In this document: positions 33,229-41,485 of the stretch, in pieces
How positions within the stretch are numbered: position 1 is the first letter of the stretch
Layout: each line of letters begins with the position of its first letter
Assembly (NCBI GenBank): GCA_018812925.1
Contig: JAHJCU010000004.1
Location: 370,289 to 434,288 of the forward strand
Direction of reading: 5' to 3'
DNA from: Candidatus Omnitrophota bacterium
Lineage (GTDB): Bacteria; CAIJMQ01
Length of the DNA: 64,000 bases
The notes under the pieces: generated by a model
What the model saw: the letters and a program-made list of their open reading frames with translations, nothing else
The model's database searches: none
What the model was told of the DNA's origin: nothing
Made by a program: the position numbers and the translations under genes

Positions 33229-34302
33229 ATGAAAATAGGACTTATAGGCCTGCCGCAGGCAGGGAAGAAAACGCTTTTCAGATTGCTTACGCGATACACA
33301 TTTTCAGAAAAAGATTTGGCTGCCAATAAAAACATAAAAAGTTTTTTCCAAATCAAAGACCCTAGATTTGACCATCTTGTTTCAGCATATAAACCTAAAA
33401 AAGAAGCCCGCGGGGGAGTAGACATTGAATTACTTCCTGATTTGGGACAGGATGCGATGGAGAAAGGCGATATATTTAAAGATATTGCCGAATTCGATGC
33501 TGTTTGTCATGTAGTTCGGGCTTTCGGCGATGATTCTATTTATCACATAAATGGTTCAGTAGATTTTAAGCGCGATATAGACAATATTAATTCCGAATTT
33601 ATACTACATGACCTTCTTTTTATTGAAAAAAGATTGGAGCGCATAGAAACTAATTTAAAAAAAGCTAACGCAGGAGAAGAATTAAAAGAAAAAGAACTTT
33701 TACTCAAACTAAAAACGCAATTGGACAAGGAACTGCCACTGCGGTTAATTGACTTAACTGCACAGGAAACAAAGATTATAGCCAGTTATCCGTTTATTAC
33801 GGCAAAAAAATTAATCATCGTATTGAATGTTTCAGAAAACGAACTTGGTGATGTTGAAAATCTTAAAAAACTGGAACAGGAATATCAAGTTCTGGATATT
33901 TATATATTGCAAATTTGCGCAAAAGTAGAATCAGAAATTTCCGAATTAGATACCAAACAGGAGAAAGAAGAATTCCTCACAGCGCTTGGGATTAAAGAAC
34001 CGGCAATAGATGCTCTTACACGCACCTGCATAAAAGCTGTCGACTTGATATCTTTTTTCACGGTCGGTTCCGATGAGGTCCGACAATGGCTGATAAAGGC
34101 AAATTCATCCGCTCCTGAAGCAGCAGGGGTTATACATAGCGATTTACAAAAAGGATTTATCCGCGCCGAAGTTATGAAATATACCGATTTTTTAGCGCTG
34201 GGACACGAAGACAAGTTAAGGCAGGAAGGTAAAGTTTCCTTGAAAGGTAAAGACTATATCGTTGAAGACGGTGATATAATAAATATCAAATTTAATGTTT
34301 AG
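33229..34302 (+). CDS. YchF/OLA1-like GTPase-fold protein with degenerate G motifs
   Basis: This 357-residue protein has the YchF layout: N-terminal P-loop domain, helical insertion (about 110-180) and C-terminal TGS-like domain. The TGS region is recognisable as FIRAEVMKYTDFLALGHEDK, then KGKDYIVEDGDIINIKFNV, as in YchF. The P-loop is changed (GLPQAGKKTLF, not GLPNVGKSTLF). The switch II DIAGL motif, after which YchF has ASKGEGLGN, is replaced by IELLPDLGQDAMEKGD. ASYPFITAKKLIIVLNVSEN stands in for the NVDE part. YchF is an ATPase linked to translation and stress. This one may bind but not hydrolyse nucleotide. A standard YchF could exist elsewhere. An AAGGGG ribosome binding site is 6-7 nt upstream. 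Confidence 0.75.
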   Translation: MKIGLIGLPQAGKKTLFRLLTRYTFSEKDLAANKNIKSFFQIKDPRFDHLVSAYKPKKEARGGVDIELLPDLGQDAMEKGDIFKDIAEFDAVCHVVRAFGDDSIYHINGSVDFKRDIDNINSEFILHDLLFIEKRLERIETNLKKANAGEELKEKELLLKLKTQLDKELPLRLIDLTAQETKIIASYPFITAKKLIIVLNVSENELGDVENLKKLEQEYQVLDIYILQICAKVESEISELDTKQEKEEFLTALGIKEPAIDALTRTCIKAVDLISFFTVGSDEVRQWLIKANSSAPEAAGVIHSDLQKGFIRAEVMKYTDFLALGHEDKLRQEGKVSLKGKDYIVEDGDIINIKFNV

Positions 34303-34345
34303 AAGATTTTGTTTGAGATATAAAAAAATAAGGGGAGAGATTTAG

Positions 34346-34699
34346 ATGTCCATTTTAAAAGAGTTTAAAGAATTCGCTATTAAGGGCAATGCAATAAATA
34401 TGGCAATAGGTATAATCATCGGCGCATCTTTCGGTAAAATTGTCACTTCTTTGGTAAACGATATAATCATGCCGCCTTTGGGAGTGCTAATCGGAGGTGT
34501 CGATTTTAAAAATCTGAAGATAATTTTAAAAAAAGCATATGCAGACATCCCTGCCGTTACTCTCAATTACGGGCAATTCATAAATACAGTGCTTGATTTT
34601 TTAATCGTAGCTTTCACTATTTTCCTGATGATAAAAGTCATTAATAGGCTGAATAGACAGGCAGAAAGCAAAAAATTACAGCAAAAGAAGTCCCAATAA
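34346..34699 (+). CDS. mscL: Large-conductance mechanosensitive channel MscL
   Basis: MscL opens under membrane tension to release solutes on osmotic downshock. It is 117 residues, slightly short. It begins with an amphipathic helix and TM1: [20 protein letters not shown], then [33 protein letters not shown] leads into the periplasmic loop. TM2 is [20 protein letters not shown], with a basic C-terminal helix. An AGGGGAGAGA ribosome binding site precedes the ATG. It forms a pentamer in the inner membrane. Confidence 0.95.
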   Translation: MSILKEFKEFAIKGNAINMAIGIIIGASFGKIVTSLVNDIIMPPLGVLIGGVDFKNLKIILKKAYADIPAVTLNYGQFINTVLDFLIVAFTIFLMIKVINRLNRQAESKKLQQKKSQ

Positions 34700-34714
34700 T
34701 AATCAAGAAATAGT

Positions 34715-34743
34715 TTGAAATACTTTTTCCGTTTTGATAGTAT
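34715..34743 (+). promoter_or_regulatory. Promoter of the pfl riboswitch-pflBA transcript
   Basis: TTGAAA, a 17-nt spacer, then TAGTAT (an overlapping TATACT lies 3 nt later). Transcription would start near 34750, just 5' of the riboswitch. Confidence 0.55.
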
Positions 34744-34756
34744 ACTGTTGACATCT

Positions 34757-34840
34757 TGAAACTGGCGGGATAACCTGTTGTGCATGGAATAACCATGGGG
34801 AATTGAGATGTCATGATTCACGTCGTCCGCCTGGGCAAAC
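34757..34840 (+). ncRNA. ZTP riboswitch (pfl motif) upstream of pflB
   Basis: The leader has the order and conserved pieces of the pfl motif. ACTGGCGGGA opens P1, a GCATGGAATAACCATGGGG hairpin with its invariant flank follows, and CCGCCTGGGC (34827-34836) closes the pseudoknotted 3' half. GGCGG pairs with CCGCC. After it GGGCAAACA can pair with TGTTTACC and ACCTT with AAGGT, possible expression-platform stems before the pflB ATG at 34902. The pfl motif senses ZTP/ZMP, a sign of 10-formyl-THF shortage, and usually turns genes on. Position before a pyruvate formate-lyase gene matches the motif's namesake. No score could be computed here. Confidence 0.85.
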
Positions 34841-34901
34841 ACGAGTTGTTTACCGGGATGGGCAAAACCTTCCAAAGGTCAATAACTCCGGGAATTAAAA
34901 A

Positions 34902-37133
34902 ATGAAAAAAAATGCCTGGAGAAATTTCAAAGGTCGTATCTGGCGAAATGATATAAATGTCAGGGACTTTATTCAAAATAATTACACTCCTTATGATAAG
35001 GATTCGTCATTTTTAGAAGGTCCGACTCAAAGAACCAAAAAACTCAGGAAGAAACTCGCAAAACTATTAGCGCTTGAGAGAAAGAAAGGCGGGGTTCTTG
35101 ATATAGACACAAAAACCGTCTCTTCTCTTCTAACTTACACTCCCGGCTATATAGACCGAAAACAAGAAATAATCGTAGGTCTTCAAACAGAACACGTTCT
35201 AAAAAGAGGAGTCAATCCTTTCGGCGGGATAAAAATGGTTAAAAAATCCTGCGAAGCTTACGATTATAAACTACACAAAAAGATTGAAGAATATTTTCAT
35301 TTCAGAACCACACATAACGACGGAGTATTCAGGGTTTACACGGATGAAATGAAAAAAGCCCGAAAGAGCGGAGTAATAACAGGACTTCCCGACGCTTACG
35401 GAAGAGGAAGAATCATAGGTGATTACCGCCGGGTTGCTTTATACGGGGTTGATTACCTTATAGAAAAAAAGCGCGCTGACAGAGATGTGATTAACAAAAA
35501 CCTTATGAACGAAAAAAACATAAAACTGTCAGAAGAACTTTATAAACAGGTTGATTTTTTGGATAAACTCAAAAAAATGGCAAAAATGTATGGGTTTAAC
35601 ATTTCAAAACCCGCTTCAAATGCCATTGAGGCAACACAGTGGCTCTATTTTGCATATCTGGGCGCAATAAAAGAACAAAACGGCGCCGCGATGTCTTTGG
35701 GAAGAGTGAGCACTTTTCTGGATATTTACTTCCAGCGCGACTTAAAGAAAGGTTTATTGACTGAAGAAAAGGTTCAGGAAATAATAGATGACTTAGTGTT
35801 AAAACTTAGAATGGCAAGACATTTGAGAACCCCCGAATATAACGAACTTTTTGCGGGAGACCCCTTATGGATAACAGAATCCTTAGGAGGCATAGGTAAA
35901 AACGGCAGGACCCTTGTAACAAAAAGTTCTTTCAGATTTTTGAATACGCTTTATAATCTCGGTTCTTCCCCTGAACCAAACCTAACTGTCCTATGGTCTA
36001 AAAAATTACCTTTAAAATTCAAGCAGTTTTGCGCAAAACTATCTATTGATACTAACTCTATTCAATATGAAAACGACGATATGATGAGACCTCTTTACGG
36101 GGACGATTATGGTATGTCGTGTTGTGTTTCCGCAATGAAAATAGGCAAACAATCTCAGTATTTCGGCGCGCGTTGTAATCTTCCCAAAGTTCTGCTTATG
36201 GCTCTAAACGGCGGCAGAGATGAGAAAGACGGCAAACAAATCGGGCCTAAAATGCCTATTTATAAAACCAAGAAACTTGATTATAAGCAAGTCCTAAAAA
36301 GATACAATGTTTATCAAAAATGGCTCTGCAAACTATATGTAAATACAATGAATATAATTCATTTTATGCACGATAAATATGCCTACGAGAAATTACAGAT
36401 GGCATTACACGACACAAATGTAGAAAGATTTATGGCTTTTGGAATAGCGGGTCTATCCGTAATTGCAGATTCCCTAAGCGCAATTAAATACGCGAAAGTT
36501 AAACCTGTTTACGGCAAAAACAAACTTATAGTGGATTTTAAGGTTAAAGGCGATTTTCCTAAATATGGAAATGATGATGACAGGGTAGATAACATATCAA
36601 AAAAAATAGTGACGGATTTTTATAATAATCTGAAGGAAACTCCCGCGTATAGAAATTCAAAACATACGCTTTCAATTCTGACTATAACTTCAAATGTAGT
36701 TTACGGTAAAAAAACAGGCGCTACTCCTGACGGCAGGAAAAAGGGCGAACCATTTGCGCCGGGCGCAAACCCCATGCATAAGAGAGATTCCACAGGTGCG
36801 CTTGCCTCACTCAATTCTGTCGCCAAGATACCATATAAATGTTGCAGAGACGGCATTTCTAATACTTTCAGTGTTATTCCCGGCGTTATAGGCAAGAAAA
36901 CATCGGAACAAATAGACAACCTTGTGACAATGATAGACGGCTACTTCATAAAAAACGGTCATCATCTAAACGTAAATGTATTAAACCGGGAACAACTTAT
37001 TGATGCGATGAAAAATCCGCATAAATACCCAAATCTCACAATCAGGGTTTCAGGTTATGCGGTCAACTTCCATAGACTTAGCAAAGAACAACAAAAAGAA
37101 GTTATTTCAAGAACGTTTCACTGCAGTATCTGA
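34902..37133 (+). CDS. pflB: Pyruvate formate-lyase PflB
   Basis: This glycyl-radical enzyme converts pyruvate and CoA into acetyl-CoA and formate. It is 743 residues. The catalytic Cys-Cys is in [15 protein letters not shown], within the PFL-specific context [14 protein letters not shown]. The radical Gly is in [12 protein letters not shown] near the end, followed by [18 protein letters not shown] as in Escherichia coli PflB. This distinguishes it from diol dehydratases. The ZTP riboswitch upstream suggests that its formate is needed for 10-formyl-THF and purine synthesis as well as fermentation. The activating enzyme gene starts 4 nt after the stop. Confidence 0.96.
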   Translation: MKKNAWRNFKGRIWRNDINVRDFIQNNYTPYDKDSSFLEGPTQRTKKLRKKLAKLLALERKKGGVLDIDTKTVSSLLTYTPGYIDRKQEIIVGLQTEHVLKRGVNPFGGIKMVKKSCEAYDYKLHKKIEEYFHFRTTHNDGVFRVYTDEMKKARKSGVITGLPDAYGRGRIIGDYRRVALYGVDYLIEKKRADRDVINKNLMNEKNIKLSEELYKQVDFLDKLKKMAKMYGFNISKPASNAIEATQWLYFAYLGAIKEQNGAAMSLGRVSTFLDIYFQRDLKKGLLTEEKVQEIIDDLVLKLRMARHLRTPEYNELFAGDPLWITESLGGIGKNGRTLVTKSSFRFLNTLYNLGSSPEPNLTVLWSKKLPLKFKQFCAKLSIDTNSIQYENDDMMRPLYGDDYGMSCCVSAMKIGKQSQYFGARCNLPKVLLMALNGGRDEKDGKQIGPKMPIYKTKKLDYKQVLKRYNVYQKWLCKLYVNTMNIIHFMHDKYAYEKLQMALHDTNVERFMAFGIAGLSVIADSLSAIKYAKVKPVYGKNKLIVDFKVKGDFPKYGNDDDRVDNISKKIVTDFYNNLKETPAYRNSKHTLSILTITSNVVYGKKTGATPDGRKKGEPFAPGANPMHKRDSTGALASLNSVAKIPYKCCRDGISNTFSVIPGVIGKKTSEQIDNLVTMIDGYFIKNGHHLNVNVLNREQLIDAMKNPHKYPNLTIRVSGYAVNFHRLSKEQQKEVISRTFHCSI

Positions 37134-37137
37134 TGAA

Positions 37138-37860
37138 ATGAAAGGATACATCCATTCTATTGAAACACTCGGCGCACTTGACGGGCCGGGCTTAAGAGTT
37201 GTCGTTTTCTTCCAAGGTTGTCCGATGCGATGCAAGTATTGCCAAAATCCCGACACATGGCTCATGAAAGACGGGATTCTAACAGATACAAAAACACTCA
37301 TCAAAAAGATAGAAAACTACAAGCCTTATTTCGGATTGCTTGGCGGGGTTACTGTCTCCGGCGGGGAGCCATTTATGCAGACAAAGTTTCTTATGTCCCT
37401 GCTCAAAAGTCTGGAAAAAAGAAAAATAAAAACCGTAATCGATACCTGCGGATATTACTTATCGCTTACCGTAAAAAATTGCCTGAAATATACTGACCTT
37501 GTGCTTCTTGATATAAAACACACCGTTGACGCCAAACACAAAAAACTGACAGGTAAACCTCTCTCAAACATGCTTAAATTTTTCAACTATTGCTGCAGTC
37601 AAAGAAAAAAAATATGGATAAGACAAGTAATTATCCCCGGCATTAACGACACGAAAAAAGATATGCAACAGCTTGCATCCTTTGTAAAAAATTGTAAAAC
37701 TGTCCAAAAGGTTGAACTTCTTCCTTATCACTCAATGGGCAAGTGGAAATGGAAAAAGTTAGGCAAAAAATATTCTTTCCGTGGGAAAAAGGAACCTACT
37801 CCTGAAAAAATCCGCGAACTTCAAGCTTTTCTCTCGGGAGAATTAAAATACTTAAATTAA
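37138..37860 (+). CDS. pflA: Pyruvate formate-lyase activating enzyme PflA
   Basis: This radical SAM enzyme generates the glycyl radical on PflB. From the ATG at 37138 it is 240 residues, starting MKGYIHSIETLGALDGPGLR. The 4Fe-4S motif is CPMRCKYC (C-x3-C-x2-C), followed by GGVTVSGGEPFMQTKFL. VIDTCGYY, VLLDIKHT and RQVIIPGINDT are typical PflA segments. An earlier in-frame ATG at 37057 would lie inside pflB and add residues foreign to the family. The gene is coupled to pflB by a 4-nt gap. Confidence 0.95.
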   Translation: MKGYIHSIETLGALDGPGLRVVVFFQGCPMRCKYCQNPDTWLMKDGILTDTKTLIKKIENYKPYFGLLGGVTVSGGEPFMQTKFLMSLLKSLEKRKIKTVIDTCGYYLSLTVKNCLKYTDLVLLDIKHTVDAKHKKLTGKPLSNMLKFFNYCCSQRKKIWIRQVIIPGINDTKKDMQQLASFVKNCKTVQKVELLPYHSMGKWKWKKLGKKYSFRGKKEPTPEKIRELQAFLSGELKYLN

Positions 37861-37902
37861 AGTTCAGTAAAATAAAAATTTTTTATTCTTTTCTATTTGA
37901 AT

Positions 37903-37908
37903 TATAAT
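37903..37908 (+). promoter_or_regulatory. Candidate -10 element of the beta-CASP gene
   Basis: TATAAT in TTGAATTATAATATAAA, 18 nt before the ATG at 37927, in a very AT-rich gap. No good -35 hexamer is visible, so this is weak. Confidence 0.3.
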
Positions 37909-37926
37909 ATAAACACTTAAACTACG

Positions 37927-39324
37927 ATGAAAATTAAATTCCTTGGTGCGGTCGGAGATGTAACAGGTTCGAGATTTCTTCTTGAAGGCGATAAATCGCA
38001 AGTCTTGATAGATTGCGGTTTGTATCAGGGCAGAGGTTCTCGCGCACGCAACTGGGAAAAATTTCCGGCGGAGCCGACAAAAATAGATAGCGTAATCCTC
38101 ACACACGCGCATCTTGACCATTGCGGTTATCTTCCTAAACTCGTGAAAGAAGGTTTCAAAGGGAAAATATTCTGCACTGAACCTACTGCGGAAATTGTGA
38201 AAATCACTCTTTTGGACTCTGCAAAAATACAAGTAGAAGATGCGGAACGCAAACAGAGAAGACATGAAAAGGAAGGAAGAAAGGGGCCGTATCCGGAGGT
38301 TCCGCTTTATACAGTGGAAGATGCTGAAAGTGTTTTTCCTCTTATTCAAGCTATATCATATAAGAACCAGACTCAAATTACTGACGAAGTAAAAGCGACT
38401 TTTTATGACGCGGGGCACGTACTTGGTTCATCAATGATTGAGTTGGTATTCGATAGTAACGGCAAGAAAATTAAAGCTATATTTTCAGGGGATATAGGCA
38501 GATGGGACAAACCCATTCTTAACAACCCGACCACTTTTGATGAAGCCGATTATGTCTTTATGGAAACAACCTACGGCGATAGGCTTCACGAAGAAAAAGG
38601 CCCGTCGGTAGAAAAATTACAGAAAATCATTGTTGAGACCGTTGAGAAAGGTGGAAACATCATCATTCCGACATTTGCCATAGAAAGAACACAGGAACTT
38701 CTTTTTCATTTGAGCCAACTGTTAAGAGAAAAGAAAATTCCGGCTCTGCCTGTTTTCGTAGATAGCCCCATGGCTATAAATGTTACCGAGGTTTTTAAAA
38801 ATCATGTCGATTATTTCGACGAGGAAACACGGAACCTTATTAATAACGGCAATTCGCCTTTTGATTTCCCATCGCTAAAGACAACAAGGTCAAGCGAGGA
38901 CTCTAGGAAAATTAACGATGTGAAAGAGCCCTCCATCATTATGGCAGGTTCGGGTATGTGTACCGGAGGCAGGATAAAATATCATCTTTTAAGTAATATT
39001 ACCCGACCTGAAAGCACTATATTATTCGTGGGATATCAGGCGAGAGGGACTTTGGGAAGAGAAATACTGGAGCGACCCGAAACAGTGAGAATTTTGGGCG
39101 CAATGCATGAAGTCAAAGCGAGAATAGAAAAAATAAACGGATTTTCAGCTCATGCGGACAGGGAGGAGCTTTTGAAATGGATTTCAGGATTTAAGAAAGC
39201 CCCCAGTAAAATATTTTTAATACACGGTGAAGAAGAAGTGACCGCAAGTTTCGCATCATTTTTAAAAGAAAAAATTACCAGCGAGATTATAATTCCGGAA
39301 TATTCGAAAGAATATATTCTTTAA
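37927..39324 (+). CDS. Beta-CASP metallo-beta-lactamase RNase
   Basis: This 465-residue protein belongs to the CPSF73-like/beta-CASP nucleases. The zinc site motifs are ILTHAHLDHCGYLP (HxHxDH), AGHVLGSSMIEL and SGDIGRWDKPIL. The beta-CASP part has PTFAIERTQELLFHL, VDSPMAINVTEVF, IIMAGSGMCTGGRIKYHL and VGYQARGTLG. The final His is in NGFSAHADREELLKWI. Bacterial members such as TTHA0252 cut RNA. A role in mRNA or rRNA processing is likely. The gene stands after pflA with its own start region and before recX. Confidence 0.92.
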   Translation: MKIKFLGAVGDVTGSRFLLEGDKSQVLIDCGLYQGRGSRARNWEKFPAEPTKIDSVILTHAHLDHCGYLPKLVKEGFKGKIFCTEPTAEIVKITLLDSAKIQVEDAERKQRRHEKEGRKGPYPEVPLYTVEDAESVFPLIQAISYKNQTQITDEVKATFYDAGHVLGSSMIELVFDSNGKKIKAIFSGDIGRWDKPILNNPTTFDEADYVFMETTYGDRLHEEKGPSVEKLQKIIVETVEKGGNIIIPTFAIERTQELLFHLSQLLREKKIPALPVFVDSPMAINVTEVFKNHVDYFDEETRNLINNGNSPFDFPSLKTTRSSEDSRKINDVKEPSIIMAGSGMCTGGRIKYHLLSNITRPESTILFVGYQARGTLGREILERPETVRILGAMHEVKARIEKINGFSAHADREELLKWISGFKKAPSKIFLIHGEEEVTASFASFLKEKITSEIIIPEYSKEYIL

Positions 39325-39353
39325 AAAATCCTTAAGTAAAATAAAAAACTAAG

Positions 39354-39818
39354 TTGCAAGAAAAAATAGAAAAAGCAAAAGCAGCTGCACTACGACTCCT
39401 TTCCTACCGCATGAGGTCTTGCAAGGAAATATCAGATAAACTTCAAGACAAGGGTTTTACCCAAAATATTATCCAAGCCGTAATACAAGATTTAAAAAGA
39501 ATAAATTATCTTAACGACTACGAATTTGCAAAAGCATTCATAGAAAGCCGTCTTATACATAATCCTAAAGGTAAAACACTTCTCCTATATGAATTATTGA
39601 AAAAAGGCGTGGATAAAGACACCGTAAATAAGGTATTAGATGAAATTATATCCCGCGAAAAAGAAGAGAATATAGTTAAAGTTTTGGCGCAAAAGCTCTG
39701 GCAGAAAAAAAGAAATTTGGACAAAGCAAAAAGAAAGGCTCAAACTTATAATTATTTAGCAAGAAGGGGTTTCCCGGCTTCTCTTATAATAAAAATACTG
39801 GAAGAATTAGGAAATTAA
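39354..39818 (+). CDS. recX: Regulatory protein RecX
   Basis: RecX binds RecA filaments and modulates recombination. It is 154 residues. It contains three-helix repeats: KAAALRLLSYRMRSCKEISD, QAVIQDLKRINYLNDYEFAK, then RLIHNPKGKTLLLYELLKKG and RKAQTYNYLARRGFPASLII. All are recognisable RecX blocks. The start appears to be TTG at 39354, with no earlier ATG. recA is not in this window. Confidence 0.88.
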   Translation: MQEKIEKAKAAALRLLSYRMRSCKEISDKLQDKGFTQNIIQAVIQDLKRINYLNDYEFAKAFIESRLIHNPKGKTLLLYELLKKGVDKDTVNKVLDEIISREKEENIVKVLAQKLWQKKRNLDKAKRKAQTYNYLARRGFPASLIIKILEELGN

Positions 39819-39834
39819 AAATTCTTGTAAATAT

Positions 39835-40776
39835 TTAAGATAAAAACAGTGATGCTGCGGAAACTATACCTGCATCTTTACCCAACTTTGCAGGCACTAC
39901 TTTTACTTCTTTTGCAAGGAGCGAGAAACTCCTTTCGTCTATAACTTTCTTTATTGTGGAAAACAGAATCTCTCCGACTTGTGCGACTCCTCCGCCTATA
40001 ATAATAACCTGAGGATTAAGTAAGTTTACAAGCCCGCTAAAAAATGCCCCAAGATAGGTTCCAACCTCGACCCAAACCGCTTCAGCTACTTTATCTCCTT
40101 TATGATAAGCTTCTGATATTATCTTTGGTATTATGTTAGTAATATCTCCACCGACCATATCTTTTATTAGAGAATCTTGTTTTTTTAATTTTTCCTGTGT
40201 AGCCCTGACAATATACTTAGCCCCAACATAACTTTCTATGCAACCCAAGTTCCCGCAACCGCACTTGGGACCTTTATAACAAATCGGGATATGCCCCATC
40301 TCAACTGCCGAGTATTTAGTCCCCCTAAGGAGCTTGCCATTTAATACAACTCCTCCTCCTAAGCCTGTGCCGAGCGTGATACAAATGATATTATCGTAAC
40401 CTTTCCCTGCACCGAATTTATATTCGCCCCAGGTAATAGCGTTTGCATCATTCTCGACTTTTACAGGAATAGAGAACTTTTCTTCAAATATTTTCTTTAG
40501 ATTCAAATTATTCCAATCGGGAAGATTAGGAGCCAAAAAAACTTTACCGTCTTCATCTACCAAACCGGGTGTCCCGATGCCTATCCCCAGAAATTTTCCC
40601 CTGGAGGAGTCATTGAGACAATTATTTATACTTTCAGACATCACTTTAATAACCTGCGCTCTGCCTTGTCCTTGAGGAGTAGGAAGTTCTGTCTTTTCCA
40701 AAATTTCGCCATTCTCATCAACAACACCAATCTTAATAAATGTGCCGCCCAAATCCAGGCCTATAATTTTTTTCAT
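39835..40776 (-). CDS. ROK-family sugar kinase (glucokinase-like)
   Basis: This 313-residue protein starts KKIIGLDLGGTFIKIGVVDE, an ATP phosphate-1 motif. Sugar-binding and catalytic parts are VENDANAITWGEYKFGAGKG and ICITLGTGLGGGVVL. The ROK zinc motif is GHIPICYKGPKCGCGNLGCI (H...C-x-C-x4-C). These fit glucokinase-type ROK kinases. The preceding same-strand gene is an hxlB-like isomerase, 3 nt away, suggesting a shared role in sugar phosphate metabolism. The exact sugar cannot be told. Confidence 0.88.
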   Translation of the reverse strand: MKKIIGLDLGGTFIKIGVVDENGEILEKTELPTPQGQGRAQVIKVMSESINNCLNDSSRGKFLGIGIGTPGLVDEDGKVFLAPNLPDWNNLNLKKIFEEKFSIPVKVENDANAITWGEYKFGAGKGYDNIICITLGTGLGGGVVLNGKLLRGTKYSAVEMGHIPICYKGPKCGCGNLGCIESYVGAKYIVRATQEKLKKQDSLIKDMVGGDITNIIPKIISEAYHKGDKVAEAVWVEVGTYLGAFFSGLVNLLNPQVIIIGGGVAQVGEILFSTIKKVIDERSFSLLAKEVKVVPAKLGKDAGIVSAASLFLS

Positions 40777-40779
40777 GGT

Positions 40780-41331
40780 TTATTCCAGATTAGTATGATA
40801 TTTCAGAAGGTCTTTATCCTGCAACCCTTTTTTCTTCTGAATAAGAATTGTTATTATATCGCAAAATATTAAAAGACTTTGTTCAAATAGATTGTTAAGC
40901 GGTTGAAAGGACAGTTTTTCCGTAGGAGAATCCGACTTAATGGATGCCGGTATATAAACCGTCAAATCCGAAATCTTTGAGATTTCAGACTCTTTTCTAG
41001 CAGTAATCAAGGCAATCCTCATATCTATTTCTTTTGCTTTTTTAGCGATACTTAAAGGAAAAAGACTCTTTCCCGAACCGGAGGCAATAATGAGAAGATT
41101 GTCTTTGGATGCTGTAGGTTGAACAATCGCTCCCACAACATGCACATCCACGCCAAGATGGCCTAACCTCTTGGCAAAAGCTTCTATCATTAATTTAGTT
41201 CTGCCTGAGCCAACTACAAACACCTTACTTGCAGAAACAATTTCCTCTACCAATTCGTTTACTTCTTCTACTTTATCTAACGTAGAACTAATCTCTTTTA
41301 TTACCCGTTCTTTAATTTCTAGAAAATCCAT
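40780..41331 (-). CDS. SIS-domain protein, 6-phospho-3-hexuloisomerase-like
   Basis: This 183-residue SIS protein resembles HxlB/PHI, which converts hexulose-6-phosphate to fructose-6-phosphate in formaldehyde fixation or its reverse for pentose supply. Motifs are KVFVVGSGRTKLMIEAFAKR, GSGKSLFPLSIAKKAKE and FEQSLLIFCDIITILI. PHI has a characteristic GxGRS; here it reads GSGRT. The HxlA partner (3-hexulose-6-phosphate synthase) is not adjacent, so a different phosphosugar isomerase is possible. Its stop is 3 nt from the ROK kinase start. Confidence 0.75.
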   Translation of the reverse strand: MDFLEIKERVIKEISSTLDKVEEVNELVEEIVSASKVFVVGSGRTKLMIEAFAKRLGHLGVDVHVVGAIVQPTASKDNLLIIASGSGKSLFPLSIAKKAKEIDMRIALITARKESEISKISDLTVYIPASIKSDSPTEKLSFQPLNNLFEQSLLIFCDIITILIQKKKGLQDKDLLKYHTNLE

Positions 41332-41380
41332 TTTAATCGTTGCTATTTTAGCATACTTTTTTATTCGGCAAAATCACCAG

Positions 41381-41409
41381 TTGACAAGTTCTCATTCCGC
41401 TGGTATGCT
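41381..41409 (+). promoter_or_regulatory. Strong sigma-70 promoter of the PAS-GGDEF gene
   Basis: TTGACA (consensus), a 17-nt spacer, then TATGCT. Transcription would start near 41416. A GAAGGAG ribosome binding site at 41421-41427 follows, but it serves only the four-codon frame ATG-TAT-TTT-TAT-TAA at 41436-41450. Confidence 0.7.
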
Positions 41410-41435
41410 CGTATTCTTTCGAAGGAGAAAGACAT

Positions 41436-41450
41436 ATGTATTTTTATTAA
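41436..41450 (+). other. Four-codon leader ORF (MYFY) behind a strong ribosome binding site
   Basis: GAAGGAG lies 8 nt before this ATG, whereas the main start at 41486 has no such site. Translation of the PAS-GGDEF gene may be coupled to or limited by this leader. Confidence 0.35.
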
Positions 41451-41485
41451 ATCCTACCCAAGAAGTTCTTAAATAGAGTCCAAAA

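Noticed and set aside
33241-33265. Pal-like palindrome CCTGCCGCAGGCAGG in the YchF-like gene
   Set aside because: It encodes the P-loop at its normal position, so it is likely chance from codons for LPQAGK rather than an inserted element.
34567-34875. 102-codon frame on the minus strand
   Set aside because: It is antisense to the 3' end of mscL and to the riboswitch, whose conserved sequence explains the bases.
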